Shown in pieces: positions 39,015 to 47,221 of a stretch of DNA of 64,000 nucleotides. The translations under genes and the position numbers were made by a program. The DNA comes from Rhizohabitans arisaemae (GTDB taxonomy: Bacteria > Actinomycetota > Actinomycetes > Streptosporangiales > Streptosporangiaceae). The stretch is from NCBI RefSeq assembly GCF_025996515.1, contig NZ_BLRH01000021.1, positions 62,001 to 126,000 on the forward strand. The letters run 5' to 3'. The notes beneath the pieces are model-generated. The model had not been told where the DNA came from. It did no database searches and was given only the letters and a program-made list of their open reading frames with translations. Every line of letters starts with the position of its first letter. The stretch's first letter is position 1.

Positions 39015-40202
39015 CTACGCTCGGCCGGTCTGATCGATGAGGGGTGCCGAGTGGGGTTTGATCAGGCCCTTCCCCGCCGTGGCCAGCGGGGCGACCATCA
39101 GCCGGTTGGCTCCCGGCAGGTTCATCAGGCGCATGAACATGTCCCGGGCCACGATGCGCCCCCTGGTGCCGGGGGCGACCCATTCGAGGGACTGCCGTCC
39201 GAAGCGCTGGATCTCCGCGACCGGTCCGGCCATACGCGCGTGGTACCGGGTGAGCGCCCCGGGCACGTGGCGCCCGGCTCCGCGGAGTTCGTCGGCGAGG
39301 ACCCAGGCCCCGGCCATGGCGAGGGAGGCGCCATAGCCGGCGAACAGCGACACCGCCTGGCAGGCGTCGCCGATGAGGACCACCCGGCCCTTGCTCCACT
39401 CGTCCATTTCGACCTGGTTGACCTGGTCGTAGTAGATCTCTGAGGCGGGTGGCCGGAGGGATAGCACCTTGGGCAGGATCCAGCCGAGATGGCCGTAATG
39501 CCGGGTGAGTTCGGCGACGATGTCGTCGGGCAGCCGCGGATCGGGTTCCTGCCGGAGGAACAGCACCGCCAGGCCGTCGTCCCGCTGGGAGTAGGCCGCG
39601 ACCATCAGGCCGGGCACGGTCAGGGACCGGAAACGCATGCCGATCTCCCGGTGCAGCTCCTCGTCCTTGAGGGTGTAGGCCGCGGTCTGCCGCCCGAGGT
39701 AGCGAACGAAGTGCTCCTCGGGGCCGAAGGTGAGTTCCCTGACCCGTGAGTGCGCCCCGTCCGCGCCGACGAGCAGGTCGACCTCCTCTCGGGTGCCGTC
39801 GGTGAGCCGGACGGCGACGCTGTCGGCGTGCCGCCGGATGCTCTCGATACTGGTGCTGTAGACGATGGGGGAGCGGACCTCGTCGTGAAGGGCCTGCGCC
39901 AGGTCTTCCCGCATGACGTTGAGGCCATCGCCGAGAACCCCGGTGAAGGTGACTCCGCTGGTCCTTCTGCCCTCTCCGTTGACATAGTCGACTTCGTCGA
40001 TCGGGTATTGCGTCGCGAGCAGGCGGGGGCGGATGCCCATCTGCTTGGCGACCTCCATCCCGGGGCCGTAGAAGTCGATCATGTAGCCGCCGTGCCGGAA
40101 CCGGGGCGCGCGTTCCACGATCTTCACATCCCAGCCGTCGCGCTCCAGGTGCCAGGCGAGGGTGAGTCCCGCGATACCCGCACCGCAGATCAACGCTCTC
40201 AT
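39015..40202 (-). CDS. FAD-dependent monooxygenase, copy 2
   Basis: A 395-residue paralogue of the FAD enzyme at 37640, with GAGIAGLTLAWHLERDGWDV, LLVGADGAHSRVR and GDACQAVSLFAGYGASLAMAG. Its ATG at 40202 overlaps the TetR stop by four bases, so regulator and enzyme are translated together. Differences from copy 1 concentrate in the substrate half (about residues 80-130 and 220-290), suggesting altered specificity. A detoxification role under TetR control is the simplest reading; involvement in modifying the secreted array proteins has no support beyond adjacency. Confidence 0.9.
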   Translation of the reverse strand: MRALICGAGIAGLTLAWHLERDGWDVKIVERAPRFRHGGYMIDFYGPGMEVAKQMGIRPRLLATQYPIDEVDYVNGEGRRTSGVTFTGVLGDGLNVMREDLAQALHDEVRSPIVYSTSIESIRRHADSVAVRLTDGTREEVDLLVGADGAHSRVRELTFGPEEHFVRYLGRQTAAYTLKDEELHREIGMRFRSLTVPGLMVAAYSQRDDGLAVLFLRQEPDPRLPDDIVAELTRHYGHLGWILPKVLSLRPPASEIYYDQVNQVEMDEWSKGRVVLIGDACQAVSLFAGYGASLAMAGAWVLADELRGAGRHVPGALTRYHARMAGPVAEIQRFGRQSLEWVAPGTRGRIVARDMFMRLMNLPGANRLMVAPLATAGKGLIKPHSAPLIDQTGRA

Positions 40203-40822
40203 TCCGTGCCCTCCTCGTTGTCGACAAGAAAGCCGTGCCGGCAGATCGACAAGGCCTGTTCGCCCCAGCGGGCCAGTCCTTCGGCCGACAGCGGGTCGAC
40301 CCCGGTGACGTCGGCGAAGTGGTCGCGCAGCAGGATCGTCGCCAGGTCGTCGGCCATGAGGAACACGGTCAGCGCGACCGGGTCGGTGCCCGGGCGGAGC
40401 ACCCCCGCCTCGTGCATGGCGACGGTGAACCCCAGGCTGAGCTCGTACCACCGCCGGAACAGCCGGTACCCCTCGGGTGCTCCCGAGAGCAGCAGCCGCC
40501 GCAGGTAGGCGGGCACCGGGGAGTCCGGCGGGAGGTGGCGGGTGAGGAGCTCGGCGAGGGAGGCGCCGCCCGCCGGTGCGGCCAGCAGCTCCGGGTGTTC
40601 GGAGAATTCGGCGAACAGGTCGTCGAAGACCCGGCCGACGTGGTCGTCGACCACCTGTTTCAGCCCGTCCTTGGAGCCGAAGTGGTGGACGACCAGGGGC
40701 GCCGACACCCCGGCGGCGTCGGCGATCTGTTTGAGCGTGACACGTTCCGGGCCGTGCTCGGCGAACAGCCGTGTCGCGGCGTCCCTGATCGCCGCGCGGC
40801 GCGTCAAATCCACTGAATCCAC
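40199..40822 (-). CDS. TetR-family regulator of the FAD monooxygenase
   Basis: A 207-residue regulator from a GTG at 40822 (a GTG at 40813 is possible). The N-terminal domain has RDAATRLFAEHGPERVTLKQ and IADAAGVSAPLVVHHFGSKDGL, a normal TetR helix-turn-helix. The C-terminal ligand domain (about 60-205) ends with the block that survives as a stump at 38815. It probably represses its own operon through the dyad at 40812-40849. Confidence 0.9.
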   Translation of the reverse strand: MDSVDLTRRAAIRDAATRLFAEHGPERVTLKQIADAAGVSAPLVVHHFGSKDGLKQVVDDHVGRVFDDLFAEFSEHPELLAAPAGGASLAELLTRHLPPDSPVPAYLRRLLLSGAPEGYRLFRRWYELSLGFTVAMHEAGVLRPGTDPVALTVFLMADDLATILLRDHFADVTGVDPLSAEGLARWGEQALSICRHGFLVDNEEGTE

Positions 40823-40849
40823 ATTCAGGATACTAAATGCCCGTTCAGT
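40812..40849. promoter_or_regulatory. Imperfect 38-bp dyad at the TetR start (operator)
   Basis: ACTGAA at 40812-40817 and TTCAGT at 40844-40849 are inverted copies, and inner CATT (40822-40825) and AATG (40836-40839) continue the symmetry; 13 of 19 positions per arm match. It overlaps the TetR start region. Confidence 0.45.
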
Positions 40850-41055
40850 CTTCTGTCCAGAGGCGTGCGGGAACCTTGATCGATGCGATGGGGGGCGTCG
40901 GGGACCCCGATGTCGTACGGCCTGCGGTCGCCACAGCGTGAGGTGTCGGTGACCGCCTCGTGGCCGGTGAGCCGGCGCAGCCCGTACCGGACGTCTGTGA
41001 CCTGGGTGAATCCGCTGTGGTGAAGGAAACACAGGGGTCGGTCTTCCGGGATTGG

Positions 41056-41074
41056 GAAGGTTAGCCTAACCTAA
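41056..41074. promoter_or_regulatory. Iron box (IdeR/DmdR-type operator)
   Basis: GAAGGTTAGCCTAACCTAA matches the actinobacterial iron box TTAGGTTAGGCTAACCTAA at 16 of 19 positions. It ends six bases before the GTG of the iron-uptake ATPase. Iron-bound DmdR/IdeR would repress the operon. Confidence 0.85.
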
Positions 41075-41079
41075 TAGCC

Positions 41080-41913
41080 GTGACCGAGAAGATCACCCCG
41101 ATTGCTCCGTCTATGTATGGAGATGGCCTGTTTCTCAGCTATGCCGGAAACACTGTGGTCGAGAACGCCGCCATCACGCTCCACACCGGCCGGGTGACCG
41201 CGCTCGTCGGCCCGAACGGCAGTGGGAAGTCCACGGTGCTCCGGACGATGGCGCGGCTGCACCGCCCCGACCGCGGCTCGGTCAGGTTCGGTGACGACTC
41301 GTCGGCCCTGGCCCTGTCCGCCAGGGATTTCGCCCGCCGGGTCACCCTGCTCGCGCAGAGCCGCCCCACCCCCGGCGGCGTCCGGGTGAAGGACGTGGTC
41401 GGCTACGGCCGGCACCCCCATCGTGGCCGCTGGCGCGGCGACGACGCGGGCGGCCCGGCCGTCGTCGCCCGGGCGATGGACGTGACCGGCGTGGCGGCCA
41501 TGGCCGACCGCCCCGTCGACGAACTCTCCGGGGGTGAACTTCAGCGGGTCTGGCTGGCCACCTGCCTCGCCCAGGACACCGAGGTGCTGCTGCTGGACGA
41601 GCCCACCACCTTTCTCGACCTGCGCTACCAGGTGGAACTGCTGGAACTCGTCCGGGATCTCGCCGAGACCCACGGCGTCGCGATCGGCATCGTCCTGCAC
41701 GACCTCAACCAGGCCGCCGAGATCGCCGATCGCGTCGTGCTGCTGGAGAAGGGCCGCGTCCGCGCCGACGGCCCGCCCGCCGAGGTGTTCACCGAAGACC
41801 TGCTGAGCCGGGTGTACGGCATTCGCATCGAGGTCACCCACGACCCGCTGACGGGGACGGCGCGAACCCGCCCGGTGGGCCGGCACATCCAGAACGTCCG
41901 TGTACCACAGTGA
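41080..41913 (+). CDS. Ferric-siderophore ABC importer ATPase (FecE/FepC type)
   Basis: A 277-residue ATPase. It has Walker A GPNGSGKST, Q loop LLAQSRPTP, signature LSGGELQRVWLATCLAQ, Walker B VLLLDEPTTFLD and switch His in IVLHDLNQAAEIAD. QRVW-LA and TTFLD are typical of iron-siderophore and cobalamin importers. The GTG start at 41080 lies just after the iron box with no room for a ribosome site, so the message may be leaderless. It is the first gene of the operon. The extra N-terminal residues MTEKITPIAPSMYG are unremarkable. Confidence 0.93.
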   Translation: MTEKITPIAPSMYGDGLFLSYAGNTVVENAAITLHTGRVTALVGPNGSGKSTVLRTMARLHRPDRGSVRFGDDSSALALSARDFARRVTLLAQSRPTPGGVRVKDVVGYGRHPHRGRWRGDDAGGPAVVARAMDVTGVAAMADRPVDELSGGELQRVWLATCLAQDTEVLLLDEPTTFLDLRYQVELLELVRDLAETHGVAIGIVLHDLNQAAEIADRVVLLEKGRVRADGPPAEVFTEDLLSRVYGIRIEVTHDPLTGTARTRPVGRHIQNVRVPQ

Positions 41914-41924
41914 CAGGAACCGTC

Positions 41925-42917
41925 ATGTCCCCCTTGCGCAGCGCCCTCGTGGTCCTCGCCGCCGTCCTCACCCTCGGTGCCTGCGGCACCACCGAGACCG
42001 CGTCCGCACCCGCCGACCCCTCGGCGGGCCCCGGAACCGCCGCGGCCGGTCCGATCACCGTCACCGACGGCCGCGGCAAGCAGATCGCCCTCGACAAGCC
42101 GGCCGTCAAGGTCGTCGGGCTCGAATGGGGTGAGGTCGAGATGCTGGCCACCCTCGGCGTCATGCCGGTCGGCGTCGCCGACGTGAAGGGGTACGGCACC
42201 TGGGTCACCTCGGTGAAACTCGACCCGTCCGTCAAGGACGTGGGCACCCGCGCCGAGCCGAGCGTGGACTCCATCGTCGCGCTCCAGCCCGACCTCGTGG
42301 TCATGACGGCCAAGCGGGACGCCACCCTCGTGAACCAGCTGGAGAAGTTCGTCCCGGTCATCGTGACCGACAACGGCAAGTCGGGCGCCAACATCGACGG
42401 GATGCGGACCGACTTCAAGATGATCGCCACTGCGGTGGGCAAGAGCGCCGAGGCCGACCGGGTCCTGGCCGAGTTCGACGCCGCGCTGGCCGACGGGGCG
42501 GCCAAACTCGCCGCCGCGGGCAAGGCCGGCAAGCCGTTCGCCATGGCCGACGGCTGGAAGGAAGGCAGCACGATCTCGATCCGGATGTTCGGACAGGGCG
42601 CGCTCGTCTCCGAGGTCGTCATCAAACTGGGCCTGCGCAACGTGTGGAACGGCAAGGTCGACGAGGAGTACGGCCTCGGCACCACCGACGTCGAAGGGCT
42701 GACCCCGCTGAAGGACCCGGACATCCGCTTCTTCTACAACGCCTCCGACGGGGACGACGTGTTTACCGACGGGCTCGCGGGCAACGCCATCTGGAAGTCG
42801 CTGCCGTTCGTGACCAAAGGCCAGGTGACCAAGCTGCCGGACGGGATCTGGACCTTCGGCGGGCCGCTCTCCTGCAAGCAGTACGCCGACGCGATCGTGA
42901 AGGCCTACCTCGCTTGA
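41925..42917 (+). CDS. Ferric-siderophore-binding lipoprotein (FepB type)
   Basis: A 330-residue lipoprotein with signal MSPLRSALVVLAAVLTLGAC (lipobox Cys at residue 20). The mature protein has the class III binding-protein opening ITVTDGRGKQIALDKPAVKV and a helical backbone linker. It captures an iron-siderophore complex outside the membrane. I prefer the ATG at 41925 (AGGA upstream); a GTG at 41910 overlaps the ATPase stop by four bases and is possible by coupling. The siderophore is not identifiable, and no siderophore synthesis gene is in the window. Confidence 0.9.
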   Translation: MSPLRSALVVLAAVLTLGACGTTETASAPADPSAGPGTAAAGPITVTDGRGKQIALDKPAVKVVGLEWGEVEMLATLGVMPVGVADVKGYGTWVTSVKLDPSVKDVGTRAEPSVDSIVALQPDLVVMTAKRDATLVNQLEKFVPVIVTDNGKSGANIDGMRTDFKMIATAVGKSAEADRVLAEFDAALADGAAKLAAAGKAGKPFAMADGWKEGSTISIRMFGQGALVSEVVIKLGLRNVWNGKVDEEYGLGTTDVEGLTPLKDPDIRFFYNASDGDDVFTDGLAGNAIWKSLPFVTKGQVTKLPDGIWTFGGPLSCKQYADAIVKAYLA

Positions 42918-45007
42918 GCACACCCGTGCTGACGCCGGCCGTCCCGGCGACACCGCTGCGGCGGGCCGGGACGGCCGGGGTCTTCGTCCTCGCCCTGGCG
43001 GTGACCGTGCTGGTCTCGGCGGTCCACCTCACCCAGGGCACCTCCTCGGTGGGCGCGCTGGACCTGCTCCGGCTCCCCTTCGGCGGGCAGGACGCACGCG
43101 CCGAGGAGGCGATCCGCGTCGTGCTCGCCTCCCGGCTGCCCCGGCTGCTCGCCGGAATCGCGGTCGGCGTCGCCCTCGGGGTGGCCGGCGCCCTGCTCCA
43201 GTCGCTGGCCCGCAACCCGCTCGCCTCACCGGACACCCTGGCGGTCAACGCGGGCGCCTACCTCGCCGTGGTCGCCGCCGCGGCGTTCGGCCTGAGCCTG
43301 CCGGTGCTGCCCGCCGGCGGACTCGCCTTCCTGGGCGGGCTCGCCGCGGCCGGGCTGGTCATGGCGCTCTCCGCGGGCGGCAGGTCGGGCACCACCCGGC
43401 TGATCCTCGCCGGGTCGGCCACCGCCCTCGCCCTCGGCGGGCTCACGATCCTCCTGCTCATCCTGCAGGAGCAGCGGACCGTCGGCCTGTTCGCCTGGGG
43501 CAGCGGCACCCTCGTGCAGAGCGACCTGCACGCGGTCGGCCAGATGGGCCCGGTGATCCTTATCGCCGTGGCCTGCGCCGTGGCGCTCGGCCCCCGGCTG
43601 GACATCCTCGGCCTGGGCGACGACACCGCCACCGTGCTGGGCGTCGGCGTCCGGCGGCTGCGGCTGACGATCACCGTGCTCGCCGTCCTGCTCTCCGCCG
43701 CCGCGGTGACCGTCGCCGGTCCGATCGGCTTCGTCGGCCTGTGCGCCCCGGTGATCGTCCGGCTGCTCGCCCGCCGCCTCCCCGAGCTGCACCGGCATCG
43801 GATCCTGCTCCCGCTCGCCGCGTTCTCCGGCGTGCTCGTCATCCTCGTCGCCGACATCGCGCTCCGCGCGGTCCTCGGCGGGCAGGGCGGCATCGACGTG
43901 CCGACCGGCGTGGTGACGACGCTGTTCGGCGCGGTGGTGCTGGTCTGGCTGGCCCGGCGCCACCGCGACGCCGGGCCGACCCGGCAGCCCCCGGCGGTCC
44001 GCGCCGCCGCCCGCCGGTCCCGGGCCGCGGTCGCGGGCCTGATCGGCGGCTGCACGGCCCTGCTGCTCGGCGCGGCGCTGGCGGGGATGCTGCTCGGCGA
44101 CACCTGGCTGCTCACCGGGGACCTGGTCAACTGGGTGCAGGGGAAGACCGGCCGGGCCCTCACCTTCGTGCTCGACCAGCGGTACCCCCGGGTGCTCGCC
44201 GCGATCCTGGCCGGCGCGGCCCTGGCGCTCGCCGGCACCGCGATCCAGGCGGTGTCCCGCAACCCGCTGGCCGAACCCGGGATCCTCGGCGTCACCCAGG
44301 GCGCCGGGGTCGGCGCGGTGGCCCTTTTGACCTTCGTGCCGCTCGCCGGGATCTGGCCGATGTCTGCCGTGGCCGGCGGCGGCGCGCTGCTCGCCTTCGC
44401 CGTCGTGTACGGGTTGTCCTGGCGTGGCGGGCTGAACTCGGACCGGCTGGTGCTCATCGGCGTCGGCGTCGCCGCCGGATGCGGCGCGCTCACCACGTTC
44501 ATCATCGTCTCCTCCGACCCGTGGAACACCGCCAAGGCCCTCACCTGGCTGTCGGGGTCCACCTACGGCCGGACCCCGGCCCAGCTCATCCCGGTGGCGA
44601 TCGCCCTGGTGCTGTTCACCCCGCTCCTGGTGGCGGCCCGCCGGGAGCTGGACCTGCTCACCCTGGACGAGGACACCCCGCGCATCCTGGGGGTCCCGCT
44701 GGAACGCGCCCGGCTCGTCCTGCTCGGCGGCGCAGTCCTGCTCACCTCCACCGCGGTCTCGGCCGTCGGGGTCATCGGCTTCGTCGGACTGGTCGCGCCG
44801 CACGCGGCCCGGGTCCTGGTCGGCGGCCGCCACGCGCTGGTGCTCCCCGTGGCGGCCCTGCTCGGCGCGATCCTGGTCAGCCTCGCGGACACCCTGGGCC
44901 GGACCGTCATCGCCCCGGCGCAGATCCCGGCCGGTCTGGTCACCGCCATGATCGGCACACCGTACTTCATCTGGCTGCTCTGGCGGTCACGCGTGGGAAA
45001 GGACTGA
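42914..45007 (+). CDS. Fused two-domain ferric-siderophore permease (FhuB-like)
   Basis: A 697-residue permease made of two FecCD-type halves in one chain. Each half has about ten membrane helices. The first (about 15-345) contains GVALGVAGALLQSLARNPLASPD and GFVGLCAPVIVRLL. The second (about 370-695) has GAALALAGTAIQAVSRNPLAEPG and GFVGLVAPHAARVL. A single fused permease replaces the usual heterodimer, as in FhuB. The TTG at 42914 overlaps the binding-protein stop by four bases; a GTG at 42926 is an alternative. Confidence 0.92.
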   Translation: MSTPVLTPAVPATPLRRAGTAGVFVLALAVTVLVSAVHLTQGTSSVGALDLLRLPFGGQDARAEEAIRVVLASRLPRLLAGIAVGVALGVAGALLQSLARNPLASPDTLAVNAGAYLAVVAAAAFGLSLPVLPAGGLAFLGGLAAAGLVMALSAGGRSGTTRLILAGSATALALGGLTILLLILQEQRTVGLFAWGSGTLVQSDLHAVGQMGPVILIAVACAVALGPRLDILGLGDDTATVLGVGVRRLRLTITVLAVLLSAAAVTVAGPIGFVGLCAPVIVRLLARRLPELHRHRILLPLAAFSGVLVILVADIALRAVLGGQGGIDVPTGVVTTLFGAVVLVWLARRHRDAGPTRQPPAVRAAARRSRAAVAGLIGGCTALLLGAALAGMLLGDTWLLTGDLVNWVQGKTGRALTFVLDQRYPRVLAAILAGAALALAGTAIQAVSRNPLAEPGILGVTQGAGVGAVALLTFVPLAGIWPMSAVAGGGALLAFAVVYGLSWRGGLNSDRLVLIGVGVAAGCGALTTFIIVSSDPWNTAKALTWLSGSTYGRTPAQLIPVAIALVLFTPLLVAARRELDLLTLDEDTPRILGVPLERARLVLLGGAVLLTSTAVSAVGVIGFVGLVAPHAARVLVGGRHALVLPVAALLGAILVSLADTLGRTVIAPAQIPAGLVTAMIGTPYFIWLLWRSRVGKD

Positions 45008-45010
45008 ACA

Positions 45011-45958
45011 ATGATCGCTCCCTGGCGGGTCTTCCCTGTCGAGGTACGGGCGGCGCGGCGGCTCAGCCCGTCGTTCCTCCGGGTCACCTTCACCGGCGAG
45101 GATCTCGACAGCTTCGCCGACAACGGCTTCGACCAGCGGTTCAAGCTGATCCTGCCGTTACCGGGCCGGGGGACGGCGGACTTCCCCACCGGGCCCGACT
45201 GGTACGCGCGATGGCGCGAGCTTCCCCCCGAGCGGACCAACCCGATCCGCACCTACACGGTCCGCGCGGTCCGGCACGAGCCGCGCGAGGTCGACGTCGA
45301 CTTCGTCGTTCACGGGGACGACGGCCCGGGACCCCATCCGGAGGTGCCCCACCACGAGCCGGGACCCGCGCTCAGCTGGGCGGTCGCCGCGCAACCCGGG
45401 GAGCGCGCCGCGTTCTTCGGCCCGGACGCGCGGCACGAGGGGTCCCAGGGCGGGCTGGAGTTCCGGCCGCCGGAGGACGCGGGGAGCGTTCTGCTCGCCG
45501 GTGACGAGACCGCGGTTCCGGCGATCGTCTCGATTCTCGAACGGCTTCCGGCCGACGTCTTCGGCGCGGCGCTGATGGAGGTCCCCTGCGCGGGCGACGT
45601 CCTGCCGGTCAAGGCGCCTGCGGGCGTGCGGGTGCGCTGGCTGCCCCGGGACGGGGCCGAGCACGGGTCACGCCTGATCCCCGCCGTCCAGGCCGAGGTC
45701 GCCGGGCTCGCCCCGGCCTCCCCCGCACCCGGGGCGCAGGCCCTCGCGGAGCCGGACGTGGAGGAGGACGGGAAGGCCCTCTGGGAGGTGCCCGACATCG
45801 TGGCGTCGCCGTCCCGCTCGCCTTACGTCTGGCTGGCAGGGGAGGCCGGTGTGATCAAGACACTCCGCCGCCTTCTGGTGGGGGAGGTCGGCCTGGACCG
45901 GCGTTCGGTGGCCTTCATGGGCTACTGGCGGCTGGGCCGCGGCGCCGACCCCGACTAG
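45011..45958 (+). CDS. Siderophore-interacting protein (FAD-binding ferric reductase)
   Basis: A 315-residue protein of the SIP family. The FAD-binding barrel is at about 10-135 (FLRVTFTGEDL; RTYTVRAVR, family R-x-Y-T), and the NAD(P)H-like domain follows with LLAGDETAVPAIVSILE (about 160-176), PYVWLAGEAGVIKTLRRLL and GYWRLG at the end. It releases iron from imported siderophores by reduction in the cytoplasm. It starts three bases after the permease stop as the last gene of the iron operon. Confidence 0.92.
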   Translation: MIAPWRVFPVEVRAARRLSPSFLRVTFTGEDLDSFADNGFDQRFKLILPLPGRGTADFPTGPDWYARWRELPPERTNPIRTYTVRAVRHEPREVDVDFVVHGDDGPGPHPEVPHHEPGPALSWAVAAQPGERAAFFGPDARHEGSQGGLEFRPPEDAGSVLLAGDETAVPAIVSILERLPADVFGAALMEVPCAGDVLPVKAPAGVRVRWLPRDGAEHGSRLIPAVQAEVAGLAPASPAPGAQALAEPDVEEDGKALWEVPDIVASPSRSPYVWLAGEAGVIKTLRRLLVGEVGLDRRSVAFMGYWRLGRGADPD

Positions 45959-46017
45959 CCCGCCGGGCGTGTCGGCGTTCGATACCGAACCCGGGGCGAT
46001 ATGCGTAGAGTGCCGGG

Positions 46018-47025
46018 ATGTACGGGGAACACGGTGGAAACACGCTGAAGGCGGTGGGGCTGCACCCCCAGGAGGAACTCGTCTACCGCACGCTGCTGCG
46101 GCTGGCCGAAGCCCGGGCGGAGGAGGTGGCCGAATCCGCGGGGCTCGGGACGCAGGAGGCGGCGCGGCACCTGGCCACCCTGCGGGTGAAGGGGGTGGCG
46201 ACCGTCGACGTCGCGGACCGGGTCACGTTCCGGCCGGTCTCCCCCGACATCGCGCTGGGGACGGCGCTCGTCCGTGAGCAGGAGTCCCTGGAGTCGGCCC
46301 GCCGCGCGGTCGCCACGCTGACCGAGGAGTACCGGGCGAGCGCCCGCCGGCACGACGCGGATCGGCTGGTGGAGGTGATCACCGGGGCCTCGGTGCTCCG
46401 GGAAACCCTCCGCGACCTGCAGAACTCGGTCGCCTCGGAGATGATGTGGTTCTGCCGGGCCAACCCCGTGGCGATGTCCAGCGAGGACAACCTCGAGGAG
46501 TTCGACGCGCTCGGCCGCGGGGTGCGCTACCGGGTGATCTACGAGCGTGCGCTCCTGGAAGAGCCCGGGATGATGGAGAACGTCGCCGCGGGGATCCGGC
46601 TGGGCGAGGAGGCGCGCACCCTGCCCAGCCTGCCGATCCGGCTCGGGATCGTCGACCACGCGATCGCCGTGTGCCCGCTCGTCCCCGGCGCGGGGGCGGG
46701 GCTCGGGGAGCCGACCGCCGCGCTGGTCGGCCGGAGCCAGCTCCTGGAGGCGCTCATCGCCCTGTTCGAGAGCTACTGGGCGCAGGCCACGCCCGTACGG
46801 CTGCACGGGGAGATCCCCGGCCCCGAGCCCGGCGGCGGGCCGGGGGAGGAGGAGCGCTTCCTGCTCTCCCTCTTCGTCGCCGGGGTACCGGACAAGTCCA
46901 TCGCCTCACAGCTGGGTGTGAGCCGGAGGACGGTGCAGCGGCGCCTGGGCGAGCTGATGGCCCTGGCCGGGGTCGACACCCGCCCGGGCCTGGCGTTCCA
47001 GGCCGCCCGTCTCGGCTGGATCTGA
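46018..47025 (+). CDS. TrmB/LuxR-type transcriptional regulator
   Basis: A 335-residue regulator with two DNA-binding regions. Residues about 14-70 form a winged helix (LHPQEELVYRTLLRLAEARA; ESAGLGTQEAARHLATLRV) and the C-terminus (about 280-330) a LuxR-like helix-turn-helix (SLFVAGVPDKSIASQLGVSRR, then TVQRRL). The middle resembles a TrmB-type ligand domain with a PLD-like strand pattern (LGRGVRYRVIYERALLEEPGM). Many actinomycetes carry such proteins near secreted-product or secondary-metabolite genes. It could regulate the downstream convergent subtilase or the iron operon; neither is shown. Confidence 0.85.
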   Translation: MYGEHGGNTLKAVGLHPQEELVYRTLLRLAEARAEEVAESAGLGTQEAARHLATLRVKGVATVDVADRVTFRPVSPDIALGTALVREQESLESARRAVATLTEEYRASARRHDADRLVEVITGASVLRETLRDLQNSVASEMMWFCRANPVAMSSEDNLEEFDALGRGVRYRVIYERALLEEPGMMENVAAGIRLGEEARTLPSLPIRLGIVDHAIAVCPLVPGAGAGLGEPTAALVGRSQLLEALIALFESYWAQATPVRLHGEIPGPEPGGGPGEEERFLLSLFVAGVPDKSIASQLGVSRRTVQRRLGELMALAGVDTRPGLAFQAARLGWI

Positions 47026-47156
47026 CCTCGGGCCGGGTTGGGCGCCCGGGCCGCCTGCCGCCGTACCGCCGCCGCGCCTGTCCTCCGGCCCCGTCGCGAC
47101 CCGCCGTCCGGTGAGCACGGTCGCCGGGTCGCGGTCACGTCGCCGCCGGCGGGGTC

Positions 47157-47196
47157 GGTACGGGCCGCGCCTGCTTGCCCAGGCGCAGCCCGTACC
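47157..47196 (-). terminator. Shared hairpin, copy 1 (after the subtilase gene)
   Basis: GGTACGGGCCGCGCCTG and CAGGCGCAGCCCGTACC form a 17-bp stem with a 6-base loop. The single mismatch becomes a G-U pair in the leftward transcript, so it serves the subtilase gene ending at 47222. It is between convergent genes. Confidence 0.75.
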
Positions 47197-47221
47197 GGAT
47201 TCCTCACGCCGGGGGCGTGGG

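Noticed and set aside
33911-40822. A RiPP cluster with the FAD enzymes as maturases
   Set aside because: The small proteins have Sec signals rather than leader peptides with a cleavage motif, no peptidase or cyclase is present, and the FAD genes are convergent under their own TetR.
40860-41050. Protein-like minus-strand frame between TetR and the iron box
   Set aside because: No start or ribosome site, spans the iron box, and I cannot match it to a family; kept only as a remark under the solitary hairpin arm.
43226-44833. A 535-codon frame antisense to the fused permease
   Set aside because: Rich in Arg, Gly, Glu and Pro with no domain, ribosome site or promoter; typical shadow of a high-GC gene. 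Similar antisense frames at 2629-4101, 10682-12691 and 15898-18147 were dropped for the same reason.
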